From Blastomonas sp. SL216 (GTDB lineage Bacteria > Pseudomonadota > Alphaproteobacteria > Sphingomonadales > Sphingomonadaceae): a stretch of 64,000 nucleotides of DNA. The stretch covers positions 3,393,001 to 3,457,000 of the forward strand of contig CP113055.1 of the NCBI GenBank assembly GCA_026625625.1, read 5' to 3'. The translations under genes were made by a program, and so were the position numbers. The notes under the pieces are model-generated. The model worked only from the letters and a program-made list of their open reading frames with translations, ran no database searches and was not told the origin of the DNA. Each line of letters begins with the position of its first letter. Position 1 is the stretch's first letter. Positions 33,797-46,359 of this stretch are shown one piece after another.

Positions 33797-34899
33797 GCGC
33801 CGACTCCTCCGCTCAAAGTGGGGACATCGAGCGACGAGAAGCCGTAATGCTTCAGCCAGCGCAGATCGCCGTCGAAGAACGCGCGCAGGTCATCCATGCC
33901 GTATTTCAGCATGGCGAGCCGGTCGATGCCGCAGCCAAAGGCAAAGCCCTGCCACTCGTCCGGGTCAAGCCCGCAATGCTCGATCACCTTGGGGTTGACC
34001 ATGCCGCTGCCCAGAATCTCCATCCAGCCGCCATTGGGGCCGGTGGGATCGCCGCCGATCACGCGCTTGCCCTTTTCGACGGTGAAGCCGACATCGACCT
34101 CGGCCGAAGGTTCGGTGAACGGGAAATAGCTGGGACGCAGGCGCAGCACGATGTCGTCGCGCTCGAAAAACGCCTTCACGAAGGTCTCGAGCGTCCATTT
34201 GAGGTGCGCCATGGTGATGCCCTTGTCGATCACCAGCCCCTCGACCTGGTGGAACATCGGCGTGTGCGTCGCGTCCGAATCGCTGCGATAGGTGCGGCCC
34301 GGCGCGATGATGCGGATCGGCGGCTTCTGCGCCATCATCGTGCGGATCTGCACCGGCGATGTGTGCGTGCGCAGCAGCATCTCCTCGCCTGCCGCGTTGC
34401 GATCAGGGAAATAGAAGGTGTCGTGCATCGCACGCGCCGGGTGCGTCTCGGGCATGTTCAGCGCGGTGAAATTGTACCAGCCCGATTCGATCTCGGGACC
34501 CGTGGCGACAGCAAAGCCGAGATCCGCAAAGATTTCCGCCAGCTCGTCCATCACCTGCGCGACCGGGTGCACCGATCCTTGCGGGCTGGGGGCGACCGGC
34601 AGGGTCAGGTCGATGGCTTCGGCGGCCAGTCGCTCGTTCAGCGCGGCGCTTTCCAGCGCGTCCTTGCGCGCGGCGATCGCGGCCGTGACGGCTTCGCGCG
34701 CGCCGTTGATGCGCGGACCCTGTTCCTGGCGCTCTTCGGCGCTCATCGCGCCGAGCGTCTTCAACAGCCCGGTAATCGCGCCCTGCTTGCCCAGCGCGGC
34801 GATGCGGATTTCTTCCAGCGCGGCAAGATCGGCATCGGCGATGCGCGCCAGATAATCCTGCTGCAAGTTTTCAACGTCGGCCACGGCCTGCTCTTCCAC
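33793..34899 (-). CDS. pheS: Phenylalanine--tRNA ligase alpha subunit
   Basis: A 368-residue catalytic subunit. A coiled-coil N-terminal region (to ~100) is followed by class II motifs: motif 1 around '[19 protein letters not shown]', motif 2 '[28 protein letters not shown]' and motif 3 '[17 protein letters not shown]'. '[10 protein letters not shown]' is the conserved substrate loop. It is the first gene of the pheS-pheT-epimerase-membrane protein-prfC run. No attenuator-like Phe-rich leader was recognised in the 150 bases upstream. Confidence 0.96.
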   Translation of the reverse strand: MEEQAVADVENLQQDYLARIADADLAALEEIRIAALGKQGAITGLLKTLGAMSAEERQEQGPRINGAREAVTAAIAARKDALESAALNERLAAEAIDLTLPVAPSPQGSVHPVAQVMDELAEIFADLGFAVATGPEIESGWYNFTALNMPETHPARAMHDTFYFPDRNAAGEEMLLRTHTSPVQIRTMMAQKPPIRIIAPGRTYRSDSDATHTPMFHQVEGLVIDKGITMAHLKWTLETFVKAFFERDDIVLRLRPSYFPFTEPSAEVDVGFTVEKGKRVIGGDPTGPNGGWMEILGSGMVNPKVIEHCGLDPDEWQGFAFGCGIDRLAMLKYGMDDLRAFFDGDLRWLKHYGFSSLDVPTLSGGVGA

Positions 34900-35050
34900 A
34901 TATGCGAGAAAAATGTCCGCGAGCCGCTGTCATGCCCCGCTGCACAAATCAAGCCCTGCCGCGATTCCATGGCCTTTTCATGAACGCGCTTGCGGTGCTA
35001 TCCTGCATGTCGACCGGGCGAAGATCCGGCGGACATGGGGACGATGGCCG

Positions 35051-35431
35051 ATGAACCTGATGCTGCTTTTCGCTTCGCTTGCCGCGATCCTCGCGGTCGC
35101 AGGCCTGGTCTGGCTGCTGCAGCTGGGCGAGAACCGGATCGGCGATGTCGCCGATGCCGCCCGTATCGCCGAAGAGCAGATTGCAGGCTTCGAATCCGGG
35201 CCCGTGCTGATGTCGGGCGATGGCGAGGCAGCTCTGGTCGAGGGGACCGATGGTCGCGTTGTCGTGCTCAAGCGGCATGGCGCGCATTGCGCCGGGCGCG
35301 TGCTGCCCAGGCCTTTGCGCGCGCACCGCTGCAGCGAGGGATGGAAGGTGGAAACCGGCGATCCGCGCTTCGGACAAGTTTCACTCGCGCTGTCAAAACA
35401 GGATGCAGACAAGCTGCTGACAATGATGTAA
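35051..35431 (+). CDS. Small protein with one N-terminal membrane helix
   Basis: A 126-residue protein starting 'MNLMLLFASLAAILAVAGLVWLLQLGENRIGDV'. One transmembrane helix is followed by a soluble beta-rich part (GPVLMSGDGEAALVEGTDGRVVVLKRHGAHCAGRVLPR) with two cysteines. The gene is 12 bases from the hydroxylase gene and probably cotranscribed with it. No family is recognised; comparable small membrane proteins accompany sterol-desaturase-type genes in related bacteria. Confidence 0.7.
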   Translation: MNLMLLFASLAAILAVAGLVWLLQLGENRIGDVADAARIAEEQIAGFESGPVLMSGDGEAALVEGTDGRVVVLKRHGAHCAGRVLPRPLRAHRCSEGWKVETGDPRFGQVSLALSKQDADKLLTMM

Positions 35432-35443
35432 GCAAGCTTGCAA

Positions 35444-36385
35444 ATGATTCCTCAACTGCCCAACCCGACCGAACTCGCCATTCCGGCATTCGTGCTGTTG
35501 ATGCTGGTCGAGATTTGGTGGGTGCGCCGGCGCGACCGCAGGGCCTATGAGCCGCGCGATACGCTGACCTCGCTCGCGCTCGGGCTGGGCAGCACCGTGG
35601 CAGGCGCGCTGACCGGGGGGCTTGCCCTCGCCATCGCCTTCTGGGTGTACCAGTATCGCCTGTTCGACATCGGTTTCGTGTGGTGGGCCTGGCCCATCGC
35701 CTTTGTGTTCGACGATTTCGCCTATTACTGGGTGCATCGCCTTGGCCATCGCGTCCGCTGGATGTGGGCGGCGCATGTCATCCACCATTCCAGCCAGCAC
35801 TATAACCTGTCGACCGCGCTGCGGCAGACCTGGACCGGGTTCTTCACCCCCGGACTGCTGGTCAGCCTGCCGCTGTTCTGGCTGGGCTTCCACCCGCTGA
35901 TGGTCGCGTTCTGCGGCGGCATCAACCTGATCTACCAGTTCTGGATCCATACCGAGGCGGTGAAGCGGATGCCGCGCTGGTTCGAGGCGGTGATGAACAC
36001 GCCCTCGCACCACCGCGTCCATCACGCGATCAACCCGCGCTATCTCGATTCGAACTATGCCGGCGTGTTCATCGTCTGGGACAAGATGTTCGGCACCTTT
36101 GTGCCCGAGCGCGATGACGAGCCGATCCGCTATGGCATCGTCAAGCAGCTGGGCAGCTTCAACCTCCTATGGGCGGCGTTCCACGAATGGGTCGGCATCG
36201 CGCGCGACATGGGGAGCGCGCCGGGCCTGGGCAACAAGCTGAGCTATCTTCTGCGCCCGCCGGGCTGGAGCCATGATGGCAGCCGCGAGACCAGCGACAG
36301 CATCAAGGCCGCCTGGGCTGCGCGGCAAGGCCGGCCAGCGCCATCCCGCTTGCATGGCGATGTCACGCTAGAGCCAGCGGAATAG
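35444..36385 (+). CDS. Sterol desaturase / fatty acid hydroxylase family protein
   Basis: A 313-residue membrane di-iron hydroxylase. The histidine clusters that hold the metal are visible: 'HRLGHR', 'HVIHHSSQHYN' and 'HHRVHH', with further His at 'WIHTEAV' and 'FHEW'. Four to five helices surround them. The family acts on sterols, fatty acids, carotenoids or ether lipids; the substrate is open. The ATG at 35444 is preferred over TTG at 35438. It is followed four bases later by a GNAT gene on the same strand. Confidence 0.88.
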   Translation: MIPQLPNPTELAIPAFVLLMLVEIWWVRRRDRRAYEPRDTLTSLALGLGSTVAGALTGGLALAIAFWVYQYRLFDIGFVWWAWPIAFVFDDFAYYWVHRLGHRVRWMWAAHVIHHSSQHYNLSTALRQTWTGFFTPGLLVSLPLFWLGFHPLMVAFCGGINLIYQFWIHTEAVKRMPRWFEAVMNTPSHHRVHHAINPRYLDSNYAGVFIVWDKMFGTFVPERDDEPIRYGIVKQLGSFNLLWAAFHEWVGIARDMGSAPGLGNKLSYLLRPPGWSHDGSRETSDSIKAAWAARQGRPAPSRLHGDVTLEPAE

Positions 36386-36389
36386 GCGC

Positions 36390-36866
36390 ATGGCGCGCGG
36401 AGCTGACCAGCTTGAAGTCACCCTCTGCGAAGGGGCAGACGTCAGAGCCCAAGAGGCCATGCTCGCCGAGCTTTGTGCCCGGATTTTCGACACGTTCGAT
36501 CCCGAATATCTCGCGCGCCGCCTGCCGGTGCTGGTCGATCCCGTGCTGCATGTTGCGCAGGGTAATCATGCCGCGATTCTGGGCTTCAAGATCGGATATC
36601 GGCGAGGGCCCAGCCTGCTCTACTCCTGGCTCGGCGGCATCGTGCCGGAAGCGCGGGGTCACGGCATCGCTGCGCGGCTGATGCAGGCGCAGCATGATTG
36701 GGCGGCAGCGCAAGGCTATCACTTTGTCGAAACGCGCACCCGCGCCAGCAACAACCGCATGATCATCGTCAACCTGAAGGCAGGGTTTCACATTGCCGGG
36801 GTCGAGAGCGACGAGGCCGGGCATCTGGTGGTCATCCAGCGGAGGCGATTGAATACCATGCCGTGA
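36390..36866 (+). CDS. GNAT family N-acetyltransferase
   Basis: A 158-residue acetyltransferase. Motif A 'GIVPEARGHGIAARLMQAQHDWAAAQGY' with the acetyl-CoA pyrophosphate loop (R/Q-x-x-G-x-G/A as RGHGIA) is clear, and 'ASNNRMIIVNLKAGFHIAGVES' is motif B. The acceptor is unknown. It lies in a row with the hydroxylase and GMC oxidoreductase genes, 30 bases upstream of the latter. Confidence 0.85.
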   Translation: MARGADQLEVTLCEGADVRAQEAMLAELCARIFDTFDPEYLARRLPVLVDPVLHVAQGNHAAILGFKIGYRRGPSLLYSWLGGIVPEARGHGIAARLMQAQHDWAAAQGYHFVETRTRASNNRMIIVNLKAGFHIAGVESDEAGHLVVIQRRRLNTMP

Positions 36867-36896
36867 TCGGCACCAAGAATGAAAATGGGAGAGAGC

Positions 36897-38519
36897 ATGA
36901 GCGACTATGATATCATCGTGATCGGCGGCGGGTCCGCAGGCTGTGCGGTTGCCGGGCGGCTGAGCGAGGACCCCTCGCTGTCGGTCTGCCTGATCGAGGC
37001 GGGCGGCCGCAACAATGGCGTACGCGTCAAGACGCCCGGCTTCATGCCGTTTCTCCCCAAGAACACCAACTGGCAGTTCGAAACCGTGCCCCAGCCTGGC
37101 CTGAACGGCCGCACCGGATATCAGCCGCGGGGCAAGGGCCTGGGCGGCTCCTCGGCGATCAACGCGATGGTCTATATCCGCGGCAACCATTGGGATTACG
37201 ACAATTGGGAAGCAATGGGCGCGACCGGCTGGAGCCACGCGGATGTGCTCCCCTGGTTCCGCAAGTCCGAAGGCAATGAGCGCTATGGGTCCTCGAAGGA
37301 TTTCGATGCGCATCACGGCGGCGCCGGACCGCTTTCCGTGGTCGACCAGAAATGGGCGAACCCCGGCAGCCATGCCTTTGTCGAGGCGGCGCGGCGGTTG
37401 CAGCTGACGCTGAACGACGATTTCAACGGCGCGCGGCAGGAAGGCTTCGGCATCTACCAGACCACGCAGAAGGGTGGCGAGCGCTGGAGTGCGGCGCGCG
37501 CCTATGTCGAGCCGGCTGCGGACCGTGCAAACCTGGATGTGCGCACGCACGCGCTGGTCCGCCGCATCATCGTCGAGAACGGCCGCGCGCGCGGTGTCGA
37601 GTTCGAACGCGCCGGCAAGGTGGTGCAGGTCTTCGCCCGCGCGGCGGTGGTGCTGTCCGCAGGGGCGTTCGGATCGCCGCAGATATTGCAGCTGTCGGGC
37701 ATTGGCCCCGGCGGCATGCTCAAGGACCATGGCATTCCTGTCATCGCCGACCGTGCCGAGGTGGGCGCAAACCTGCAGGACCATATCGATTATGTCTCGG
37801 GCTTTGCCACCAAGTCGACCGACAGCTTCGGCAGTTCGCTCACCGGCGTGTCGCGCATGGCGCGTGCGGTGCTGGAGCACCGCCGCAAGCGGACCGGCAT
37901 CCTGACCACCTGCTGGGCCGAGGCGGGCGGCTTCTGGAAGATGATGCCCGATGCGCCCGCACCCGATGTGCAGTTCCATTTCGTGCCCGCCGTGCTGGAA
38001 GACCATGGCCGCGAGAATGTGAAGGGCCATGGCTTCTCGTGCCATGCCTGTGTGCTGCGCCCCGAAAGCAAGGGCACGGTGACGCTGAACAGCGCCGATC
38101 CGGCGGCACCCCCGCGCATCGACCCCAATTTCCTCGCCGATGATCGCGATATGGCGGTGCTGCGCGCGGGCGTGCGCTTCATGCACCGTATCTTCGAAAC
38201 CCAGCCGATGTCGGACTATCAGCCGGTCGACCGTCACCCGATCGATCTGTACAACGATGCCGCGCTCGACGAGCTGATCCGCAACCGGGCGGACACCGTC
38301 TATCACCCGGTCGGCACCTGCCGCATGGGATCGGACGAGGCCAGCGTGGTGGATCCGCGCCTGAAGCTGCGCGGGGTGGAAGGGCTGTATGTCGCGGATG
38401 CCAGCATCATGCCCAAGATCGTCAGCGGCAACACCAACGCGCCCAGCATCATGATCGGCGAACGCTGCGCCGCGTTTGTGGCCGAGGATGTCAAGGCGAA
38501 GCTGATGGTCGCTGCCTGA
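36897..38519 (+). CDS. GMC family oxidoreductase (choline/alcohol dehydrogenase type)
   Basis: A 540-residue FAD enzyme. The N-terminal dinucleotide motif is '[23 protein letters not shown]...LIEAGG'. The PS1 region '[26 protein letters not shown]' and PS2 region '[16 protein letters not shown]' follow. The catalytic His is His470 in '[12 protein letters not shown]', with the partner Asn in '[16 protein letters not shown]'. It oxidises an alcohol to an aldehyde or further; the substrate is not predictable. The start at 36897 has a GGGAGAG site. Confidence 0.92.
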   Translation: MSDYDIIVIGGGSAGCAVAGRLSEDPSLSVCLIEAGGRNNGVRVKTPGFMPFLPKNTNWQFETVPQPGLNGRTGYQPRGKGLGGSSAINAMVYIRGNHWDYDNWEAMGATGWSHADVLPWFRKSEGNERYGSSKDFDAHHGGAGPLSVVDQKWANPGSHAFVEAARRLQLTLNDDFNGARQEGFGIYQTTQKGGERWSAARAYVEPAADRANLDVRTHALVRRIIVENGRARGVEFERAGKVVQVFARAAVVLSAGAFGSPQILQLSGIGPGGMLKDHGIPVIADRAEVGANLQDHIDYVSGFATKSTDSFGSSLTGVSRMARAVLEHRRKRTGILTTCWAEAGGFWKMMPDAPAPDVQFHFVPAVLEDHGRENVKGHGFSCHACVLRPESKGTVTLNSADPAAPPRIDPNFLADDRDMAVLRAGVRFMHRIFETQPMSDYQPVDRHPIDLYNDAALDELIRNRADTVYHPVGTCRMGSDEASVVDPRLKLRGVEGLYVADASIMPKIVSGNTNAPSIMIGERCAAFVAEDVKAKLMVAA

Positions 38520-38523
38520 CGTT

Positions 38524-38562
38524 CCGAATTCCTCCCCGAGCCGGTCTCGGGGAGGAATTCGG
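38524..38562. repeat. Perfect 17-bp inverted repeat with 5-base loop
   Basis: The left arm (38524-38540) and right arm (38546-38562) are perfectly complementary around CCGGT. It starts four bases after the GMC stop codon. No T-run follows on either strand, so it is either a Rho-independent-like 3' end of low strength, a transcript-stabilising structure or a dispersed palindromic element. Confidence 0.8.
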
Positions 38563-38621
38563 ACCGATCTGGGGAAAACTCGCGCTTCCGTGCTGCCATC
38601 GGCTCGGCTAGTTGAAGCGGG

Positions 38622-41234
<2,613 letters not shown>

Positions 41235-41302
41235 TCGCATTAGCCGTTCATTCCGCGCGGAAATCCGGTTACTCTGCAACCGTTTAACAGGCAGGGGCCA
41301 GC

Positions 41303-43603
41303 ATGGCGGGGATCGGGATCATGGCAGTTGCATTTGCCCTTGCCGCGCCCGGCGCGGACGGGGCAGCCGTGCCCGACGCGATTGCGCTGTGCGACAGCCC
41401 CGCATCCCCCGTTCCGGCGGAACTGCTGCCACTGGCGGCAGAGCGGGCAAGCCGGGCGCGCGGGCTGATGCGCGGCGGTGACGCCGGTGCGGACGAAGCG
41501 CTGGCGCTGCTGCTCGATCCCGCAGCGGATGCCGGGGCGCCGGTGTCAGGCGATGGCAGTGCAGCCGGGGTTCGTGCGCGTGCCGAATATTGCCTGGTGG
41601 CCGGCCAGGCGATGCGGCGGGCACGATCAGGGAGCCAGGCGCGGGCGCAGGACTTTCTCCGCACCGCGCAAACCCTGGCGGAACAGGCCGGAGACAAGGC
41701 GCTGGCCGCGCGGGCTGCATGGGAGGCTGCGCTGGCTTTGGCAGGCGGTGCGCCGCCGACCGCATCGGGCACGCGGCGACGATCGGCCCAGGCCGCATCG
41801 CCAGCACCGCCGCCGCCAGGCTGCAGCTCGGGCGAAGGCGAGAGCGAAGTCCAGGGGCGCAGGCTAGAGGCCGCCTTTGCCTGCGCGCTCGACCGGGCGG
41901 TTGAGGCGGATGACCCCGCCTTGACGGCGCTGGCTGCGCTGCGGCTGGCGCGACTGGAAAGGGCGCGCAAGGCCGATATCGCGCCGCATATCGCGATCGG
42001 GCTCCAGGCATCGACCAGAGTCCAAGACACGGCTGATCGCGCTGCGCTGCATCGCGGGCTGGTGATGCTGGCGCTGGATGCCGGGCTTGGAGGAACCGAT
42101 ATGGTTCCTCAGGCGACGATGAAATATGCCGATATGGTAAAGGGTGGCGCAGGTGATGCGGCGTCACTGGCGGCGATGCAGGGCCGGATGGCCCTGGCGC
42201 GAGGCGATATGGCAAGGGCGCGGGCAGACCTTCGCCGGGCGGTGTTTCTCGAAAGCCAGGCCGCTCTGCCGCAGAACCTGCCGCATTATGCGCTGCTGCT
42301 CGCCGATGCCGAGCCCGAGCGCGCGGCGGAGCATGTGCGATACGCCTATCGCGCGCTGGAAAGGGTGCGCACCGTGCTGATGCCGGTCGATCCGCTGACG
42401 GAGGAAAGCCGCTTCGATCTGCTCGTCCGCCCGGTGTTCGAACGCGCGATCGGCACGACTCTCCGGGTGGCCGATAGCGATGCAGGCGCGCTCGATCAGG
42501 CCCAGCGCATTGCCGAGGCCTATCGCTCCGCCGAGCTGCAGAACAGCCTGGGCGCTGAATGCGTGCCGCTGCGCAACCCGGTGACGCCCGCTGATCTGAA
42601 ACCCGGCGAGGTCCTGCTCTATCCGCTGCTGCTCGAGGACCGGATCGAGCTGCTTTATGCGAGCGGCAACGACAGCGCGCGCGGCTATCGCCGGATGCCG
42701 CCCGACAGCACGCGCAACCGGGCCACCATCGCGGCGCTGGCGCAGCGAATGACGGCGTCGCTGAGTGGTGCCAGCGATGACTGGGCCCCGGCCTCGCGCG
42801 AACTCTATGCCGCGCTGATCGCACCCATCGCGCCGCTGCTCGGCCAGGATGCGACGCTGATCATCGTGCCCGATGGCCCGTTGCGGCAGATCAGCTTCGC
42901 CGCGCTGATCGATGCGCAAGGCACGTTCCTGATGGAGCAGGCCAGGCTCGCGGTCGTCCCCGCGCTCAGCTTTGCCGCGCCGGGCACCCGCGATACCGAT
43001 CCGCAGATCATCGCAGCGTCGCTGGAAAAGGAACTCGACCTGCCCGTGGGCCGCTTCACCCGGCTGGAGGGCACCGCGTCCGAGGCGGCAATGGCGGCGG
43101 GCAGCGATGGCGTTCTGCTCACCGATTTCGACCGCGCCGATCTGGCGTCGGCGCTCGCCCGGCGTCCGGCAAGCGTGCTGCATCTCGCGACGCACGCCGC
43201 GTTCAACGGCCGCACCGAACGCTCGTTCATCGTCGCCAATGGTGAGGCGATCACGCTGCCCGATCTGCGCGCGATGCTCAGCGCCAACCGGCTGCGGGGG
43301 CAGGGCCTGCAGCTGCTGGTGCTGAGCGCATGCGAGACGGCAGTGGGCGATGACGACCAGGCGATGGGGCTGGCGGGTGCAGCGGTAGAGGCTGGCGCTG
43401 CCAGCGCGCTCGCCTCTTTATGGGAGGTCAGCGATGCCGGGACGGCGGCGCTGATGGAGGCGTTCTACACGCATTATCGCGCGGGCGAGGGCCGGGCGCG
43501 CGCGCTGCAACTGGCGCAGATCGAGCTGGCGCGCGGCGGCGACGGGCAATGGACCGATCCAGGCATCTGGAGCGCGTTCACGCTGGTGGGGAGCTGGCGA
43601 TGA
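41303..43603 (+). CDS. Secreted CHAT-domain (caspase-like) protein, first gene of a two-partner-secretion operon
   Basis: A 766-residue protein with a short predicted signal peptide (first ~20 residues, AVAFALAAPGADGA). Helical, TPR-like repeats run through about residues 80-430 (ARGDMARARADLRRAVFLE, HVRYAYRALERVR). The C-terminal CHAT domain (about 470-766) belongs to the caspase/separase clan. The catalytic pair is visible as His631 in 'HLATHAAF' and Cys677 in 'LSACETAVG', and 'GAASALASLWEVSDAGT' is the usual next motif. The ATG of the TpsA gene overlaps its stop. Export together with the TPS pair suggests a periplasmic or surface protease acting on the exoprotein; this is inference. An internal Pro/Gly-rich segment near residue 165 breaks the helical region. 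Confidence 0.85.
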   Translation: MAGIGIMAVAFALAAPGADGAAVPDAIALCDSPASPVPAELLPLAAERASRARGLMRGGDAGADEALALLLDPAADAGAPVSGDGSAAGVRARAEYCLVAGQAMRRARSGSQARAQDFLRTAQTLAEQAGDKALAARAAWEAALALAGGAPPTASGTRRRSAQAASPAPPPPGCSSGEGESEVQGRRLEAAFACALDRAVEADDPALTALAALRLARLERARKADIAPHIAIGLQASTRVQDTADRAALHRGLVMLALDAGLGGTDMVPQATMKYADMVKGGAGDAASLAAMQGRMALARGDMARARADLRRAVFLESQAALPQNLPHYALLLADAEPERAAEHVRYAYRALERVRTVLMPVDPLTEESRFDLLVRPVFERAIGTTLRVADSDAGALDQAQRIAEAYRSAELQNSLGAECVPLRNPVTPADLKPGEVLLYPLLLEDRIELLYASGNDSARGYRRMPPDSTRNRATIAALAQRMTASLSGASDDWAPASRELYAALIAPIAPLLGQDATLIIVPDGPLRQISFAALIDAQGTFLMEQARLAVVPALSFAAPGTRDTDPQIIAASLEKELDLPVGRFTRLEGTASEAAMAAGSDGVLLTDFDRADLASALARRPASVLHLATHAAFNGRTERSFIVANGEAITLPDLRAMLSANRLRGQGLQLLVLSACETAVGDDDQAMGLAGAAVEAGAASALASLWEVSDAGTAALMEAFYTHYRAGEGRARALQLAQIELARGGDGQWTDPGIWSAFTLVGSWR

Positions 43604-46359
43604 GGGCTTGGCTTGCGCATTGCTCTGCGCTGGCGCTCCTCGCCGCACCGGCCTTTGCGCAGGATGGAGGCGGGCCGCCCACCGCGATCACGCCTGATAC
43701 GCTGCCCTCGTTCGCCACCGGCACAACCGCCACGACCGATGGCGCGGTAACGACCATCGGCGGCGGCGTGCGCGCGGGCGACAATCTGTTCCACAGCTTT
43801 GCACGCTTCAACCTGGGCCCCGGAGATATCGCGCGCTGGACCGCAAGCGACGCGCTGACCATCCGCAATGTCATCAACCGGGTGACGGGCGGCGAGCGCT
43901 CGTTCATCGCCGGGACGATCGATGCCAGCGCGATTCCGGGCGCGGATTTCTATTTCATCAATCCGGCGGGCATTGTCTTTGGCGATGGCGCGGCGATCGA
44001 TGTCGGCGGGGCCGCGCATTTCTCCACCGCGCAGACATTGGGCTTTGCCGATGGGTCGGTGCTGGTCTCGGGCACGGGTTCGGGATCGACCTTCAGCATG
44101 GCAGAGCCCGCGCGCTTCGGCTTTCTGGGCAACAATCAGCCGATCACGTTCCTGCCGGTCGCGCAGCCGGACCCGGACAGGTTCTTTCGTGGCAATCCGA
44201 TGGGGCGGCTGACGCTCAACGCCAGCGATATCCTGTTGTCGCAGGCGACGCTGTTCGTCCGCAGCTTCGAGGCACGCGCGGTGGGGCAGGGGCGGGGCAC
44301 GGTGGTGCACGGAGGTCCGCTCGGCCAGGGCATACGCGGCGGGCGGATCGATCTTCTGGGCAGCCGGATCTTCGTCGATCAGGATGGCTATGCCGCGCTT
44401 TCTTCTGACAGCATGCTGCTGGATGGACGGAGTCTGGTCTCGGTCATGGCCAGCGCTGCCGAACGACCGGCCATTGGCGTGCTGGTGAACCGGCTCGATA
44501 TTCCCGACGGTGAGTTCAGGGTTGCCGGGATAGACGGTGAAACAGCCGATAGCGGCAATATCGACATCCAGGCAGAGACGATCACCCTCAGGCGGCTTGG
44601 GGCGATCCGCAGCGAAAGCGTGATCGAGGGGGGCGGGGGGACGATCCGGGTGACCGCCAACCATCTCCTGATCGATGGCGGCACGATTGAGGCGCAGGGC
44701 CTCTCGGCACCCGGACGATCGGTCGGCAACATTCATGTTCGCGCAGGTCTTCTCGAACTGATCGATGTCGGCAACATCGAGACCACGCTTTCCAGCTCCG
44801 ATGGCAGACCCACCGGCACAACCGGCCATATCGTCATCGACGCAGGCCGGATTTTCATGGATGATCGGGGGCTGATCCTCGCCGAGAACCAGGGGCGCGA
44901 GGCGTCAGGGCCGGGCAGCATCACCATCAACGCGGACCAGCTGACCATCGGGCAGGGGCGCATTTCCACCCGCACGGAAACGGCGACGCCGGCAGGACCG
45001 ATCAATGTCACGGTCAGGGGCCTGCTGGAGCTGAAAGGGGTGGGCGGCATCCAGTCGATCAGCCAGGGCTTTGGCGATGCCGGTGCAATCACGATCCGCG
45101 CTGGGACGCTCCGCATGATCAACGATGGCAATGGCGGCCCTGCCATTTCGTCCGAGACCGAGCTTCCGCGCGCGCAGGAATTCAAGCGGCTGAGCGACTA
45201 TACCGGGGCTGCCGGCAGGATTTCGATCCAGACGGACAGCCTGGAGATGATCGGAATCACGTCGATCACGACATCCAGCTCCAGCCTGGGCAATGCCGGC
45301 GACATCGTCATTCAGGCGGGACGGATCACGATGTCCGGTGGCGCGGAAATCAGTTCTGCCGCCCGCAAGCTGCTGGTGCCGCCGAGCGATGAGGAGTTCG
45401 AGGCCAATCCCGATCTGGTGCCCGAGCTGCGCGAGATAGCCGGTCCCGGTCGCGCGGGCACGATCACGCTGGCGGTGACCGGTATGCTGTCGATCGAGGG
45501 GGCTACCGTCTCCACCGCGACCGAAGGCTTTGGCGCAGCCGGGTCGGTGCTGGTGGCGGCAGACCGGATAGCGATGGGCCAGGGCAGCCGGATCAGCTCG
45601 GGCGCGGGCGATCTTGCCCCCGGCCAGGCGGGCACGGTCGTGCTGATTGCCCGTCAGATCGCGCTGGCCGACGGGGCAGAGGTGACCACCAGCTCGGCCA
45701 ATGTCACCACGGCGGGCGCGATCACGCTGGCGGCCGAGGAGGAGATTCGCATCACCGGTATGGGCAGCCGCGTGGCCAGCACCAACACGGCCACCAGCGG
45801 CGGCGCGGCGGGCAATATCAGTATCGGCGCGCCGCGCATCACTTTGGGGCCGGGCGGCACCATCACCACCAGTGCGCTGACAGGCGCGGCGGGACAGATC
45901 GAGCTGCTGCTGCCCGAGACCGGGCTGCTGAGGCTCGCGGGTGGTGCCAATCCCGCAACGGTCGCCACATCGTCCGGTCCGGGTACTGGCGGGCGCATCA
46001 CTATCAACCGCCCCTATGCGCTGATCGCCGATGGCGCGCGGATCGAGGCGCTGGGGCAGCAGCGCGGCGCGAACGTTCAGCTCGCCACCGATTTCTTCAT
46101 CCGCTCGGCCGACAACAGCAACCTGTTGCTCGTCGATGGCGATCTGGTCGTCGACAGCCAGGTCGGCAATGTCAGCAGCGGCATCGACACGCCCGATATC
46201 AGCTTTGGCGATGCGGCAGGCGTGCTTGCGGGCCAATGCCGCGCCGCGCGCAGCAGCGGATCGGTGAGCCGGCTTGCCATCGATCAGGTCGGGCCGCTGG
46301 CGCTCGATCCAGCGGGTCAGGCGCCTGCGGGCCAGGCTCCTGCGGGAGGCTGCCGTTGA
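43600..46359 (+). CDS. Two-partner secretion exoprotein (TpsA, haemagglutinin-type N-terminal domain)
   Basis: A 919-residue exoprotein. The signal peptide is 'MRAWLAHCSALALLAAPAFA'. The TPS secretion domain covers about residues 22-270, with 'NLFHSFARFNL', 'IRNVINRVTGGERSFIAGTI' and 'FYFINPAGIVFGDGAAIDVGG' (the NPxGI motif). The remainder is a long right-handed beta-helix of repeats of the type 'AGDIVIQAGRITMSGGAEISS'. The last 90 residues carry two cysteines and a short PAGQA repeat. There is no obvious toxin or cleavage module, so it is adhesin- or matrix-like. It overlaps the CHAT gene by four bases (ATGA) and the TpsB gene by four. Confidence 0.9.
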   Translation: MRAWLAHCSALALLAAPAFAQDGGGPPTAITPDTLPSFATGTTATTDGAVTTIGGGVRAGDNLFHSFARFNLGPGDIARWTASDALTIRNVINRVTGGERSFIAGTIDASAIPGADFYFINPAGIVFGDGAAIDVGGAAHFSTAQTLGFADGSVLVSGTGSGSTFSMAEPARFGFLGNNQPITFLPVAQPDPDRFFRGNPMGRLTLNASDILLSQATLFVRSFEARAVGQGRGTVVHGGPLGQGIRGGRIDLLGSRIFVDQDGYAALSSDSMLLDGRSLVSVMASAAERPAIGVLVNRLDIPDGEFRVAGIDGETADSGNIDIQAETITLRRLGAIRSESVIEGGGGTIRVTANHLLIDGGTIEAQGLSAPGRSVGNIHVRAGLLELIDVGNIETTLSSSDGRPTGTTGHIVIDAGRIFMDDRGLILAENQGREASGPGSITINADQLTIGQGRISTRTETATPAGPINVTVRGLLELKGVGGIQSISQGFGDAGAITIRAGTLRMINDGNGGPAISSETELPRAQEFKRLSDYTGAAGRISIQTDSLEMIGITSITTSSSSLGNAGDIVIQAGRITMSGGAEISSAARKLLVPPSDEEFEANPDLVPELREIAGPGRAGTITLAVTGMLSIEGATVSTATEGFGAAGSVLVAADRIAMGQGSRISSGAGDLAPGQAGTVVLIARQIALADGAEVTTSSANVTTAGAITLAAEEEIRITGMGSRVASTNTATSGGAAGNISIGAPRITLGPGGTITTSALTGAAGQIELLLPETGLLRLAGGANPATVATSSGPGTGGRITINRPYALIADGARIEALGQQRGANVQLATDFFIRSADNSNLLLVDGDLVVDSQVGNVSSGIDTPDISFGDAAGVLAGQCRAARSSGSVSRLAIDQVGPLALDPAGQAPAGQAPAGGCR

